Assembly (NCBI RefSeq): GCF_024282095.1
Contig: NZ_JAMWZS010000031.1
Coordinates: 1-37,305, forward strand
DNA from: Nitrosomonas sp.
GTDB lineage: Bacteria > Pseudomonadota > Gammaproteobacteria > Burkholderiales > Nitrosomonadaceae
Reading direction: 5' to 3'
DNA length: 37,305 nt
Shown: positions 16,034-25,162 of the stretch, in pieces
Layout: each line of letters begins with the position of its first letter
Position numbering within the stretch: position 1 is the first letter of the stretch
Program-made: the position numbers and the translations under genes
Notes under the pieces: model-generated
Seen by the model: only the letters and a program-made list of their open reading frames with translations
The model's database searches: none
What the model was told of the DNA's origin: nothing

Positions 16034-17284
16034 ATGCAAACTTTTACATTGATTTTTCTGATTGCGCTGCTACTCACAACCATGACCCAAATCTGGTTGT
16101 CAGTCAGACATATTCGCCATGTACGCGCCCACCAGGACAAGGTGCCGGAAGAATTCGCCAGCCAGATCAGTCTAAGTGATCACCAGAAAGCAGCGGATTA
16201 CACCTGCGCCAAAACACGGGCGGGGTATCCGAGCATACTGTTACATGTGGTATTGCTGCTCGTTTTTACGCTGGGTGGCGGTTTAAGTGCCCTCAGTGAA
16301 TTCTGGGCGGGCTGGTTGAGTGATCCTTTGGCGCATGGCATGGCGCTGATTATCAGCACCTTCTTTATCATGAGCGCCGCTGAGATTCCATTGAGTTATT
16401 ACCGCACTTTTGTGATCGAAGAACAATATGGTTTCAACAAAATGACTCCGGCCATGTTTTTTATCGATCTGATCAAGCAATCCGCACTGGGTTTGTTGCT
16501 GGGCGCGCCTTTGCTATTTTGCGTATTGTGGTTGATGGAGAAAATGGGGGAAAGTTGGTGGTTGTATGCTTGGTTTGCCTGGATCGCTTTCAACTTGTTC
16601 ATTCTGGCGATCTTCCCCACCTGGATTGCGCCGCTGTTCAATAAATTTACGCCATTGGAAGATGCCACACTCAAAACGCGCATCGAACAACTGATGAACA
16701 AATGCGGCTTTAAAGCCAGCGGATTGTTTGTCATGGACGGCTCACGCCGCAGCAATCACGGCAATGCATATTTCACCGGATTCGGCAAAACCAAGCGCAT
16801 CGTTTTTTTTGATACCCTGCTGTCACGCCTGAATCCAGGCGAAATCGAAGCGGTATTAGCGCATGAATTAGGGCATTTCAAACATCGCCATGTGATCAAA
16901 CGCATTGTGATATCGTTTGCCATGAGCCTGGCTTTTCTGTGGATACTGGGATATTTGATGGGACAAAGCTGGTTTTATGCAGGCCTCGGTGTACCGGTTG
17001 CAACCGTACCGTCAACCGCGATGGCATTGTTGCTGTTTTTCCTGGTGATGCCGGTGTTCACCTTTCTGCTGCACCCGATATCGAGCATTTACTCACGCAA
17101 ACATGAATTTGAAGCTGACGCCTATGCTGCACAGAATTCATCCGCGGATGATCTGATTCATGCACTCGTCAAGCTGTATCAGGACAATGCTGCTACACTC
17201 ACGCCGGATCCGCTGCATTCCGCTTTTTACGACTCACACCCACCGGCAGCCATCCGCGTGGCACATTTACAAAGTCAGGGGTAA
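16034..17284 (+). CDS. M48 family (Ste24/CAAX prenyl protease 1-type) membrane metallopeptidase
   Basis: 416 aa, the length of full Ste24-type enzymes. Several membrane helices (about 1-20, 65-85, 100-120, 150-170, 175-200, 290-310 and 325-350) surround the zinc site HELGH (in LAHELGHFKHRH), and the third ligand Glu lies in SRKHEFEADAYAAQ. It probably cleaves membrane proteins at the inner-membrane face as a quality-control protease; bacteria lack CAAX prenylation, so the eukaryotic substrate does not apply. Only 2 bp separate it from the pterin dehydratase gene, so the two and rsgA form one unit. Confidence 0.9.
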   Translation: MQTFTLIFLIALLLTTMTQIWLSVRHIRHVRAHQDKVPEEFASQISLSDHQKAADYTCAKTRAGYPSILLHVVLLLVFTLGGGLSALSEFWAGWLSDPLAHGMALIISTFFIMSAAEIPLSYYRTFVIEEQYGFNKMTPAMFFIDLIKQSALGLLLGAPLLFCVLWLMEKMGESWWLYAWFAWIAFNLFILAIFPTWIAPLFNKFTPLEDATLKTRIEQLMNKCGFKASGLFVMDGSRRSNHGNAYFTGFGKTKRIVFFDTLLSRLNPGEIEAVLAHELGHFKHRHVIKRIVISFAMSLAFLWILGYLMGQSWFYAGLGVPVATVPSTAMALLLFFLVMPVFTFLLHPISSIYSRKHEFEADAYAAQNSSADDLIHALVKLYQDNAATLTPDPLHSAFYDSHPPAAIRVAHLQSQG

Positions 17285-17286
17285 TC

Positions 17287-17628
17287 ATGAACAACATCGT
17301 GTGTGATCTCACTGCCAAGCAGTGCAAACCTTGTGAAGGTGGTGTGCCGCCGTTGTCTGCCGATGACGTTGCTGCCTTTTTGCAGCAAATTGAAGGATGG
17401 CAATTACAAAATAAGCAAATCAGTAAAACCTATGCATTCAAAAATTACTATCAAACCATGGCATTTGTGAATGCGGTGGCATGGATTTCCCACCGGGAAG
17501 ATCATCATCCGGATATGCTGGTGGGTTACAATCAATGTGTGGTCACGTATACGACGCATGCGATCGGCGGCTTATCCGAGAATGATTTTATCTGCGCGGC
17601 CAAAATCGACAAGCTGTTTTCAATTTGA
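17287..17628 (+). CDS. phhB: Pterin-4a-carbinolamine dehydratase
   Basis: 113 aa. It dehydrates 4a-hydroxytetrahydropterin, the step that recycles pterin cofactor. The family motif is present as EDHHPDMLVGYNQCVVTYTT followed by H and ENDF, with the catalytic His pair HH. The N-terminal CDLTAKQCKPCEGG opening is common in bacterial members. No phenylalanine hydroxylase is nearby; a stand-alone copy is often linked to molybdopterin or other pterin metabolism, so phhB as a name is by family only. It overlaps rsgA by 4 bp. Confidence 0.92.
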   Translation: MNNIVCDLTAKQCKPCEGGVPPLSADDVAAFLQQIEGWQLQNKQISKTYAFKNYYQTMAFVNAVAWISHREDHHPDMLVGYNQCVVTYTTHAIGGLSENDFICAAKIDKLFSI

Positions 17629-18518
17629 GTGCTCGCTCCAATAACGCTAAGCAGCAAACGGAGCACTTAAGCGGACAGGTTATCGCCACATTTGGCAGGC
17701 ACTGTTCCGTTGAGACTGAAACCGGCGAGATTGTATCCTGTGTAATGCGTGGCAAGAAAACCGGCATTGCTTGCGGCGATCAGGTTGAATGTCAACTGAC
17801 CACGTCGGGGCAGGGTGTCATCGAAAGCATAAAAACGCGTACATCACAGTTGTACCGCAGTGACGCCTTCAAGGAAAAAATCATTGCCGCCAATGTGACA
17901 CAAATCATCATTGTGGTGGCTGCGATTCCCAGCTTTAGTGAAGAATTGATCAATCGCTGCCTGGTCGCTGTTGAGAGCGAAAATATTGCTGCATTGATTG
18001 TGCTCAATAAAGCAGATCTCGCAGAACCTACCCGGGTGGCAATGGATACCCTGTCGCTCTACGTGAATCTTGGTTATCCCGTATTACAACTCAGCGCGCT
18101 CCAAGATGTTTCGGCGCTTCAGCCCTATTTGCAAGGCCACCTCAGTGTATTGGCCGGCCAATCCGGTATGGGCAAATCAACATTGCTCAATATGCTGATT
18201 CCACAAGCCAAACGCGCCACGGCAGAAATCTCGGTAGCATTGGATTCCGGCTGCCACACCACCACGCACTCACAGTTGTATCATGTGGATGCGGACAGTG
18301 CCATCATTGATTCTCCCGGATTCCAGGAATTTGGATTACAGCATATTAAAGATGAGAATCTGGCATGGGGGTTTACCGAATTCCACCCGTATATCGGGCA
18401 ATGCAAGTTCAGTAATTGCCGCCACACCAAAGAACCTGGTTGCGCTGTGATGCAGGCGGTTCAGGAAGGAAAAATTCATGCCAAGCGGTTGGATTTTTAT
18501 CATCGACTGCTGCGTTAA
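17625..18518 (+). CDS. rsgA: Ribosome small subunit-dependent GTPase A
   Basis: Circularly permuted GTPase that checks late 30S assembly. 297 aa: an OB-fold (about 15-75), then motifs in permuted order G4 NKAD (128-131), G1 GQSGMGKST (178-186) and G3 DSPGF (229-233), then a zinc knuckle C260-x4-C265-x-H267-x5-C273. The start is TTG at 17625, overlapping the previous stop as TTGA; there is no ATG or GTG in frame before the OB-fold and no clear ribosome-binding site, so translation probably depends on coupling. Confidence 0.95.
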   Translation: MSARSNNAKQQTEHLSGQVIATFGRHCSVETETGEIVSCVMRGKKTGIACGDQVECQLTTSGQGVIESIKTRTSQLYRSDAFKEKIIAANVTQIIIVVAAIPSFSEELINRCLVAVESENIAALIVLNKADLAEPTRVAMDTLSLYVNLGYPVLQLSALQDVSALQPYLQGHLSVLAGQSGMGKSTLLNMLIPQAKRATAEISVALDSGCHTTTHSQLYHVDADSAIIDSPGFQEFGLQHIKDENLAWGFTEFHPYIGQCKFSNCRHTKEPGCAVMQAVQEGKIHAKRLDFYHRLLR

Positions 18519-18650
18519 TAATCTAGTAAGCTTCAGAATCCTAACCGGTACTCTGTATCATTTACCACACCCCATTCCAGAGTGTGGCACTCATGCGGCA
18601 AAATAATTATTTTAGGCGAAGGCTTATCACAATAATCCATTAACAGCCTG

Positions 18651-19388
18651 CTAAGCTATACCGGCCAAACCTAAAATACTGAGATCAAGATTGCCGGTAA
18701 CAACCACGTCACCATTCCAGAATTCATCAATAAGCGATGCAGTCTCGTTGACGATAAGATTGGCCAAGTCCTGGTCACTTCTATTTGCTGAATCACTCAG
18801 CGCCTCGGTCAATATTGATCGATATTCGCTGACATTACTCTCGTTGTGAGAAAAACCTTTAAGCTGGCTTAACTCGGTTTCATCAAGTGCAGAGTATACG
18901 TTTATTAATGTGCCATAAACCAGTGATTCAACGCTCTCAGCAGTAGCAGGAACATTACCCAAATGTGAAACGCCTAATTCATCCGGAGTATAGATACCGT
19001 CATCTTGTTGATAGTCGAATACTGATTCATAAAAGGTGCTGTAATCCGATGGATCAACATTAAGTTTCACTTGATCACTGAGTGAAGCTGTTGATAAAAC
19101 CCCGTTGTGATCATTAAATTCAACGAGACTGGCCAAATCACCCAAATCTGAGTTAAACAATATTTTTACTTCGTCAAGCAGCTTGGTATCCAATCCAAAA
19201 GACGCAAAAAAATTGCTGATGACATCGGTTGAATACCCCGTGATATCGCTAAGATGCTGGGTTGTGATTCCAAACTCGGATGCAGCGTTAAAAATAACTT
19301 CAGGTTGCTCAATATTTTCCATGATAAATTCATTGGCTTGCTCAACGGTTAGTTCATGGTGCGTTAATACTTCTTGTCCATTTGCCAT
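18651..19388 (-). CDS. Acidic protein of unknown function (245 aa)
   Basis: Not recognised. It starts MANGQEVLTHHELTVEQANE with AGAGG 8 nt upstream of ATG. The N-terminal part carries a helical block (ASEFGITTQHLSDITGYSTD, then VISNFFASFGLDTKLLDE) like short helix-turn-helix-like segments seen in large secreted or surface proteins of aquatic proteobacteria. The rest is acidic and Ser/Asp-rich, without Cys. No signal peptide or membrane helix is visible; the C-terminus is a short hydrophobic stretch LDLSILGLAGIA, which could serve as a type I secretion signal, but no GGxGxD repeats are present. It stands alone between rsgA (convergent) and the lipoprotein gene. Confidence 0.75.
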   Translation of the reverse strand: MANGQEVLTHHELTVEQANEFIMENIEQPEVIFNAASEFGITTQHLSDITGYSTDVISNFFASFGLDTKLLDEVKILFNSDLGDLASLVEFNDHNGVLSTASLSDQVKLNVDPSDYSTFYESVFDYQQDDGIYTPDELGVSHLGNVPATAESVESLVYGTLINVYSALDETELSQLKGFSHNESNVSEYRSILTEALSDSANRSDQDLANLIVNETASLIDEFWNGDVVVTGNLDLSILGLAGIA

Positions 19389-19466
19389 AAAATTGCCTCT
19401 TTTTGATAGTAATCCGATCGCCTAGCATACTGAAGAAATTCACAGTACCTGTCCACATGAACACAT

Positions 19467-19982
19467 TTAATGTTGTTGAACTTTAATCATTTTGTCACGC
19501 AAAGAAAGCGGAACATCCTGCAGAAGAACGATGTTTGCTTTGTCAGGCTCAATTATCGTGCTTTGTTTTAATGCATCAAATGTCACATTAATTTCATTAG
19601 TGTTCAATGTCCACATGGCTCCGGTGGCTGGATCAATGATGAGCAGGCCAATGACACCCCCAAAAAGAAGATTGCCTATATACCAACCACCTACTTTTGT
19701 ATCTACTGTAACAACTTTTTCAGAGTAGCCTTCCTTTAAGATCTTGACATCATATTTTTTACCGCTAAAAAAACCTTTTTTCTTCTCGAGCGGTAAAGAT
19801 GTCGGTGTTTTACCTTCAAAAATCTTAGTGCCGGATTCATCCGTAATAACTACATTTGCTTGATCAGGGGTGCTGCGGACATTCAGGGTTTCAGGAGCGC
19901 TTTTACCCATAATCGTTGCGCAGCTCGCGAGGACAGTCGAAGCGAGTAAAATTACCACCGGTTTCCACATTCTTTTTTTCAT
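19467..19982 (-). CDS. Lipoprotein with PEGA-like domain
   Basis: 171 aa. The N-terminus KKRMWKPVVILLASTVLASC is a lipoprotein signal peptide with lipobox LASC. A beta-sandwich PEGA-like domain follows (about 33-95: LNVRSTPDQANVVITDESG, then KTPTSLPLEKKKGFFSGKKY), then a Gly-rich hydrophobic segment GGWYIGNLLFGGVIGLLIID that is typical of this envelope lipoprotein group. ATG at 19982 has AAGGGAAG upstream. Function unknown; probably attached to a cell-envelope membrane. The gene stands downstream of a short doubtful ORF (20025-20252). Confidence 0.85.
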   Translation of the reverse strand: MKKRMWKPVVILLASTVLASCATIMGKSAPETLNVRSTPDQANVVITDESGTKIFEGKTPTSLPLEKKKGFFSGKKYDVKILKEGYSEKVVTVDTKVGGWYIGNLLFGGVIGLLIIDPATGAMWTLNTNEINVTFDALKQSTIIEPDKANIVLLQDVPLSLRDKMIKVQQH

Positions 19983-20024
19983 ATTCGCTTCCCTTTTTTG
20001 GTTTATTTAAAAAATTTATTTCAC

Positions 20025-20252
20025 TCACTTAGTGAGCATATGGCTAGCTTCTTCGAGTTTGAAATTGCTAATGTAAATTTTAATAACTCTGCCTTTATAT
20101 TCGCTGTGAGAAAAAGCACATCCAATGATTTTGTCCTTGTATACATTGATTGACGTGCTAATTGCACTCCGGCATGATGCGGAAAGAAAAAGAAGCCAAG
20201 TACTTTTTGTGCTGGGTTTTATTACTGCTTTCCACCCCTTAACCTTCATCAT
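20025..20252 (-). CDS. Doubtful small ORF (75 aa)
   Basis: Starts MMKVKGWKAV and ends LEEASHMLTK; not recognised. A hydrophobic patch WLLFLSASC looks like part of an export signal but lacks a good lipobox. Its ATG lies 3 bp from the start of the divergent DASS transporter gene, so their control sequences would have to sit inside each other. If it is not a gene, then 19983-20255 is a 273-bp control region for both neighbours. Confidence 0.3.
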   Translation of the reverse strand: MMKVKGWKAVIKPSTKSTWLLFLSASCRSAISTSINVYKDKIIGCAFSHSEYKGRVIKIYISNFKLEEASHMLTK

Positions 20253-20255
20253 TAC

Positions 20256-21638
20256 ATGACCATCACCCCCAATCGGCAGTGGGCTTTGATCGCCGGTCCG
20301 CTGCTTGCAATCGCGGTTGCATACGGCATGAACCAATCCGGTTGGGAAGCACAAGCTTGCTGGACTGCTGCCATAGCGATTTTATGTGTTGTCTGGTGGA
20401 TATTTGAGCCTATCCCGATTCCTGCCACGGCAATCATTCCATTAGCGATTCTTCCGCTCACCGGCGTTTTACCACAGGAAAAAATAGCGACAGCTTATGG
20501 CAACGAACTGATTCTATTGATGCTCGGCGGATTCATCCTCTCCGCGGCGATGGAACGTTCCGGTGCACATCACCGTATCGCATTGGGTATGATCAATCTG
20601 GTGGGTGGAACCAGCAGCCGCCGTATCGTGCTGAGTTTTATGATTGCGACTGCGGCACTCAGCATGTGGATATCCAATACCGCGACGACATTGATGATGC
20701 TGCCGATTGCATTGGCTGTGATTGCACAAAGCCCCGATAAGAAATTAGCTATTCCACTGTTATTAGCGATTGCTTATGGCAGCAGCATCGGCGGCTTGGG
20801 CACACCCATTGGGACGCCACCCAATCTTGTATTCATGCAGCAGTATGAAAAATTTACCGGTACAGCAATCAGTTTTACGCAGTGGATGAGCTGGGGATTG
20901 CCGGTCGTTTTCCTTTTTATACCGCTGGCCGGATTGTGGCTGACACGTAAGCTGAATTATCGCGGGGAATTGGTGATTCCATCGGTGGGCGATTGGCGGC
21001 CGGAAGAACGGCGAGTGTTGATCATCTTCGGCATAACCGCATTAGCCTGGGTCACACGTCAGGAGCCTTGCGGTGGTTGGAGCACCTGGTTTGATCTCAA
21101 AGGGGCCAACGATGCGATTGTGGCATTGATCGCTGTCGTGATCATGTTTTTGGTCCCTAACGGACACGGCGGCAAACTGCTCGATTGGAAGACCGCTGAA
21201 AAAATACCCTGGGGAATTCTGATTCTCTTTGCTGCAGGGATTGCCATCGCGCAAGCTTTCGTCGAATCCGGCCTTTCCGGCTTCATCGGTAAGCAACTGG
21301 CTGTTTTTGCCAGCTTACACCCGCTGATTATTATCGCGCTGATTGCACTGATGGTGACCTTCTTGACCGAGACCACCAGCAATACCGCAACAACCATTTT
21401 ATTGATGCCGATACTGGCACCCGCAGCGCTTGCAGCAGGCATCGAGCCCAGCTTGCTGATGGTGCCCGCCACGATGAGTGCCAGTTGCGCATTTATGCTG
21501 CCTGTCGCAACAGCACCCAACGCCATCGTTTTCGGCAGCGGTCATGTCACTATCACCCACATGGCGCGAGAAGGCTTGGCGCTGAATTTTATTGGTGTTG
21601 TGGTGATTACGCTGGTTTGTTATTTTTGGGTGGTATAG
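20256..21638 (+). CDS. DASS/SLC13 family sodium-dependent anion (dicarboxylate) transporter
   Basis: 460 aa with about 11 hydrophobic segments. The family features are the opening WWIFEPIPIPATA and two SNT motifs, one in WISNTATTLMMLP and one in TETTSNTATTILLMP, which bind sodium and the carboxylate in the two structural repeats. Members carry succinate, malate, citrate or sulfate; the exact substrate cannot be read. ATG at 20256 has no clear ribosome-binding site, but no better start codon lies upstream in frame. It is followed in the same direction by cstA, which suggests a carbon-uptake region. Confidence 0.9.
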   Translation: MTITPNRQWALIAGPLLAIAVAYGMNQSGWEAQACWTAAIAILCVVWWIFEPIPIPATAIIPLAILPLTGVLPQEKIATAYGNELILLMLGGFILSAAMERSGAHHRIALGMINLVGGTSSRRIVLSFMIATAALSMWISNTATTLMMLPIALAVIAQSPDKKLAIPLLLAIAYGSSIGGLGTPIGTPPNLVFMQQYEKFTGTAISFTQWMSWGLPVVFLFIPLAGLWLTRKLNYRGELVIPSVGDWRPEERRVLIIFGITALAWVTRQEPCGGWSTWFDLKGANDAIVALIAVVIMFLVPNGHGGKLLDWKTAEKIPWGILILFAAGIAIAQAFVESGLSGFIGKQLAVFASLHPLIIIALIALMVTFLTETTSNTATTILLMPILAPAALAAGIEPSLLMVPATMSASCAFMLPVATAPNAIVFGSGHVTITHMAREGLALNFIGVVVITLVCYFWVV

Positions 21639-21712
21639 CAAGGCCGACTCATGGTGCGGATAATCTACTACAATTTATTTTTATTTACCCTCCCACTTCC
21701 ACTGAAAAACAA

Positions 21713-23785
21713 ATGAATTACTTAATTTCTAAACTCGGCTGGTTACTAGTTTCTCTCTCCGGCGCATCCGCATTCGCCGTGATCGCACTCAATCGCGGCG
21801 AATCCATCGGTGCAATCTGGATCGTCATCGCAGCAGTCTGCGTTTATATCACTGCATATCGCTTTTACAGTCTGTTCATTGCTAATAGCGTATTGAAATT
21901 AGACTCCACCCGCATGACACCGGCTTACAAGCATAATGATGGTCTGGATCATGTACCGACCAATAAATATGTGTTGTTTGGGCATCATTTCGCAGCGATT
22001 GCCGGAGCAGGTCCGCTGGTGGGGCCGATCCTGGCAGCGCAGATGGGCTACATGCCCGGTATGTTATGGCTGTTGGCCGGCGTGGTATTTGCCGGGGCGG
22101 TGCAGGATTTCATTGTATTGTTCATATCGACCCGGCGCGATGGCCGCTCGCTGGGGGACCTGATCAAGTCGGAGCTTGGGCAGGTACCCGGCATGATTGC
22201 AATGTTTGGTGCGTTTTTTATCATGCTGATCTTGCTCGCGGTATTGGCTTTGATCGTGGTCAAAGCGCTGGCCGAATCCCCGTGGGGAACCTTTACGGTG
22301 GCTGCCACTATTCCTATCGCTTTGTTTATGGGAATTTATGTGCGCTATCTTCGCCCATGCGCAATTGGTGAAGTTTCGTTGATTGGTTTTGTGTTACTCA
22401 TGTTGTCAATCGTTGCCGGGCAATATGTACAGGAAGATCCTACGCTGGCGGCGATTTTTACGCTGACAGGCGAGCAGTTGACGTGGGCGCTGATTGCCTA
22501 CGGGTTTATTGCTTCCGTCTTGCCGGTCTGGCTATTATTAGCACCGCGCGATTATTTATCCACTTTTTTGAAAATCGGCACCATTGTCGGGTTAGCGGTT
22601 GGTGTCATCGTTATTTCACCACAACTGAAAATGCCGGCCTTTACCCAGTTTGTCGATGGCTCCGGCCCGGTCTGGTCGGGTAGCCTTTTTCCTTTTCTGT
22701 TTATCACAATCGCTTGCGGTGCGATATCCGGTTTTCATTCATTGATCGCGTCCGGCACCACACCCAAGATGATTCAGACGGAAACCGATGCGCGTTTTAT
22801 CGGTTATGGCGCGATGCTGATGGAGTCGTTTGTCGCCATCATGGCCTTAGTTGCTGCAGCAACGCTGGAGCCGGGAATATACTTTGCCATGAACAGTCCG
22901 GCGGCAATTATCGGCACCACGGCGGAATCGGCTGCGCAAACCATCGCGCAGTGGGGGTTTTATGTCACGCCCGAGATGATTACTCAAACCGCACAGAATG
23001 TCGGCGAACATAACATCATTTCTCGAACCGGTGGCGCACCGACGCTGGCTGTCGGCATGGCGCAGATTTTGTCGGAAGTAGTTGGCGGTACTGCGATGAT
23101 GGCTTTCTGGTATCACTTTGCGATTCTGTTTGAAGCGCTGTTTATCCTGACCGCAGTGGATGCCGGAACCCGTGCGGGGCGTTTTATGTTGCAGGATTTG
23201 CTGGGTTCATTCATCCCTGCGATGAAACGTACCGACTCGTTGGTTGCCAGCCTGATCGCCACCGGTATCTGCGTCGCCGGCTGGGGGTATTTTCTCTATC
23301 AGGGTGTCGTTGATCCATTAGGCGGCATTAATACGCTGTGGCCGTTGTTTGGCATTTCCAACCAGATGTTGGCGGGTATTGCGCTGATTTTGTGTACCTG
23401 CGTGCTGTTTAAAATGAAGCTGGATCGTTTTGCCTGGGTGACTATTATCCCGGTGACGTGGGTTTGCGTGTGCACACTGACAGCCGCGTGGCAAAAGATT
23501 TTTGACGCTAATCCGCGCATCGGTTTTCTAGCGCATGCCAATAAATACCGGGATTCAGTAGCGGAAGGCATCGTGCTGGCGCCCGCCAAATCCATCGAAC
23601 AAATGCAGCAGGTTATTTTTAACGACTATGTGAATGCATCACTGGCTAGTCTTTTTATGGCGGTGCTCATCAGTATGCTGTTCTTTGGAATCAAAACTGT
23701 GTTGCAGGCGCGTGTCATCAACCATCCGACTACCAAAGAAGCGCCCTTTGAATTATCACCTGTTTATGCAACTACTGAGAAATAA
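21713..23785 (+). CDS. cstA: Carbon starvation protein CstA (pyruvate/peptide transporter)
   Basis: 690 aa, close to E. coli CstA (701). Very strongly conserved stretches are visible: IALNRGE near the start, AYRFY, NDGLDHVPTNKYVLFGHHFA, AGAGPLVGPILAAQMGYMPG, STRRDGRSLGDLIK, WLLLAPRDYLSTFLKIGTI and VDPLGGINTLWPLFGISNQM. About 16-18 membrane helices. CstA and its paralogue BtsT import pyruvate and, by older work, peptides. I start at ATG 21713, in front of the conserved N-terminus; the open frame extends further left only as overlap with the DASS gene. The next gene, ybdD, is its usual partner. Confidence 0.95.
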   Translation: MNYLISKLGWLLVSLSGASAFAVIALNRGESIGAIWIVIAAVCVYITAYRFYSLFIANSVLKLDSTRMTPAYKHNDGLDHVPTNKYVLFGHHFAAIAGAGPLVGPILAAQMGYMPGMLWLLAGVVFAGAVQDFIVLFISTRRDGRSLGDLIKSELGQVPGMIAMFGAFFIMLILLAVLALIVVKALAESPWGTFTVAATIPIALFMGIYVRYLRPCAIGEVSLIGFVLLMLSIVAGQYVQEDPTLAAIFTLTGEQLTWALIAYGFIASVLPVWLLLAPRDYLSTFLKIGTIVGLAVGVIVISPQLKMPAFTQFVDGSGPVWSGSLFPFLFITIACGAISGFHSLIASGTTPKMIQTETDARFIGYGAMLMESFVAIMALVAAATLEPGIYFAMNSPAAIIGTTAESAAQTIAQWGFYVTPEMITQTAQNVGEHNIISRTGGAPTLAVGMAQILSEVVGGTAMMAFWYHFAILFEALFILTAVDAGTRAGRFMLQDLLGSFIPAMKRTDSLVASLIATGICVAGWGYFLYQGVVDPLGGINTLWPLFGISNQMLAGIALILCTCVLFKMKLDRFAWVTIIPVTWVCVCTLTAAWQKIFDANPRIGFLAHANKYRDSVAEGIVLAPAKSIEQMQQVIFNDYVNASLASLFMAVLISMLFFGIKTVLQARVINHPTTKEAPFELSPVYATTEK

Positions 23786-23803
23786 ACACTGGAGAAACGA
23801 ATT

Positions 23804-24004
23804 ATGGTCAACAAAATCACCCAAACCCTGCGCCAACTCTCACAAAGCATGCGATTGATGGTCGGCGTGCCGGAATACAGCACGTATGTTGCTCACATGA
23901 GAAATGCACATCCCGATCGCCCCGTTATGTCTCATGAGGAATTTTTCCGCGAGCGTCAGGAAGCGCGGTATGGCGGCAATGGGAAAATCAGCCGTTGTTG
24001 TTAG
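23804..24004 (+). CDS. ybdD: YbdD/YjiX family small protein (CstA partner)
   Basis: 66 aa of the DUF466 family: VGVPEYSTYVAHM, HPDRPVMSHEEFFRERQEAR and a C-terminal GNGKISRCC ending are diagnostic. In E. coli the family member next to BtsT/CstA is needed for pyruvate transport. GGAGA lies just upstream of the ATG, and 18 bp separate it from cstA, so the two are co-expressed. Confidence 0.93.
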   Translation: MVNKITQTLRQLSQSMRLMVGVPEYSTYVAHMRNAHPDRPVMSHEEFFRERQEARYGGNGKISRCC

Positions 24005-24024
24005 GAAATTTCACATCAGAGCAT

Positions 24025-24082
24025 GCAGCGAAAGACGATGAGGGCGACTTCATCCCCATTCTTACTTTAGCTGCGGTTTTTT
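24025..24082 (+). terminator. Rho-independent terminator of the cstA-ybdD unit
   Basis: GCAGCGAAAG (24025-24034) pairs with CTTTAGCTGC (24065-24074) with one mismatch, enclosing a loop that has its own short hairpin, and is followed by GG and six T (24077-24082). It lies 20 bp after the ybdD stop. Confidence 0.7.
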
Positions 24083-24181
24083 CTCCGCCAACTGGTTATA
24101 AGCATATTACTTAATGTTATTTAAAATTTTTCTCAAGTTTAGTTATATTGCCGTACATTTTTAAATTAAAAAGATAACTTC

Positions 24182-25162
24182 ATGAAAATTCGTAATCTTG
24201 ATCTGACTCCCAATTCGGTCAATGAAGAGCATCAGCAATTAGGATTGCCGCCTATTGAAGATACGGTATCGCATCTGGATGCGCATCCTTTTTTACGAGC
24301 TGCTGTCTGGTTTGCGGTGATTGTTTTAATTCTACTCATTGCATTTTTGATCGGCCGTTTTTTTCTTGCACAGGAATGGAGCGATAGCTGGCAGATCATC
24401 AATAGTACGCTCGATAGCAGAATTTTCTGGAGTGCTGTTGCCGTTGGTTTTCTCGCACAAGTAATCGACGGTGCTCTAGGCATGGCCTATGGCGTCACTG
24501 CAACCACATTTCTACTGGCATCCGGCGCAAGTCCTGCTGCAGCCAGTGCCAGTGTACATATCGCTGAAATTTTCACCACCGGTGTTTCGGGCATTGCCCA
24601 TGCCAAATTCGGCAACGTCAACAAACAATTATTTACCCGCCTGCTGGTACCCGGAATGCTGGGAGGTATATTAGGCGCACTATTAATTACTCATATCGAC
24701 AGCGCATTATTCAAACCTTTCATATCCGGTTACTTGATATTGCTGGGGTTTTACATCCTTAGCAAAGCCTTCCGTCAGCTAAGTATCCGCAAAGAAGCCC
24801 CAAAACATGTCGGCAAACTGGCATGTTTTGGGGGATTCATGGATGCGGCGGGTGGCGGCGGCTGGGGTCCCATTGTTACAACCACTTTGGTCGGCACAGG
24901 TACTGATCCGCGTACCACGATTGGTTCAGTCAATTTTGCAGAATTCTTTCTGACATTAACCAGTGCGGCTGTTTTTGCTTTACTGATGGAAACAGACACC
25001 TGGCCATTGATTGTGGGTTTGGTATTCGGTGGGCTATTTGCAGCACCTTTTGCAGCCTATCTATGCAAGAAATTCCACGCACGTACCTTATTGATACTTG
25101 TTGGCGTTTTAATTACCACAATAAGCTTTTATAACCTTTATAAGGCGCTCATTACGCTGTAA
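24182..25162 (+). CDS. TSUP (TauE/SafE) family sulfite/sulfonate-type exporter
   Basis: 326 aa. After a hydrophilic N-terminal stretch (about 1-40) and a first membrane helix, two homologous halves each carry the family motif: VIDGALGMAYGVTATTFLLA in the first and GGFMDAAGGGGWGPIVTTTL in the second. About 8 membrane helices. TSUP proteins move sulfite, thiosulfate, sulfonates or other small anions; the substrate here is unknown. It has its own AT-rich promoter region after the ybdD terminator. Confidence 0.88.
   Translation: MKIRNLDLTPNSVNEEHQQLGLPPIEDTVSHLDAHPFLRAAVWFAVIVLILLIAFLIGRFFLAQEWSDSWQIINSTLDSRIFWSAVAVGFLAQVIDGALGMAYGVTATTFLLASGASPAAASASVHIAEIFTTGVSGIAHAKFGNVNKQLFTRLLVPGMLGGILGALLITHIDSALFKPFISGYLILLGFYILSKAFRQLSIRKEAPKHVGKLACFGGFMDAAGGGGWGPIVTTTLVGTGTDPRTTIGSVNFAEFFLTLTSAAVFALLMETDTWPLIVGLVFGGLFAAPFAAYLCKKFHARTLLILVGVLITTISFYNLYKALITL

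Noticed and set aside
16399-16755. Minus-strand ORF of 118 aa inside the M48 protease gene
   Set aside because: Shadow of the M48 gene; no independent support.
18563-18590. CCACAC / GTGTGG hairpin after rsgA as a terminator
   Set aside because: Only 6 bp of stem and no T-run on either strand; not strong enough to list.
21059-21526. Minus-strand ORF of 155 aa inside the DASS transporter gene
   Set aside because: Low-complexity Ala/Ile/Ser product typical of the reverse strand of a membrane protein gene.
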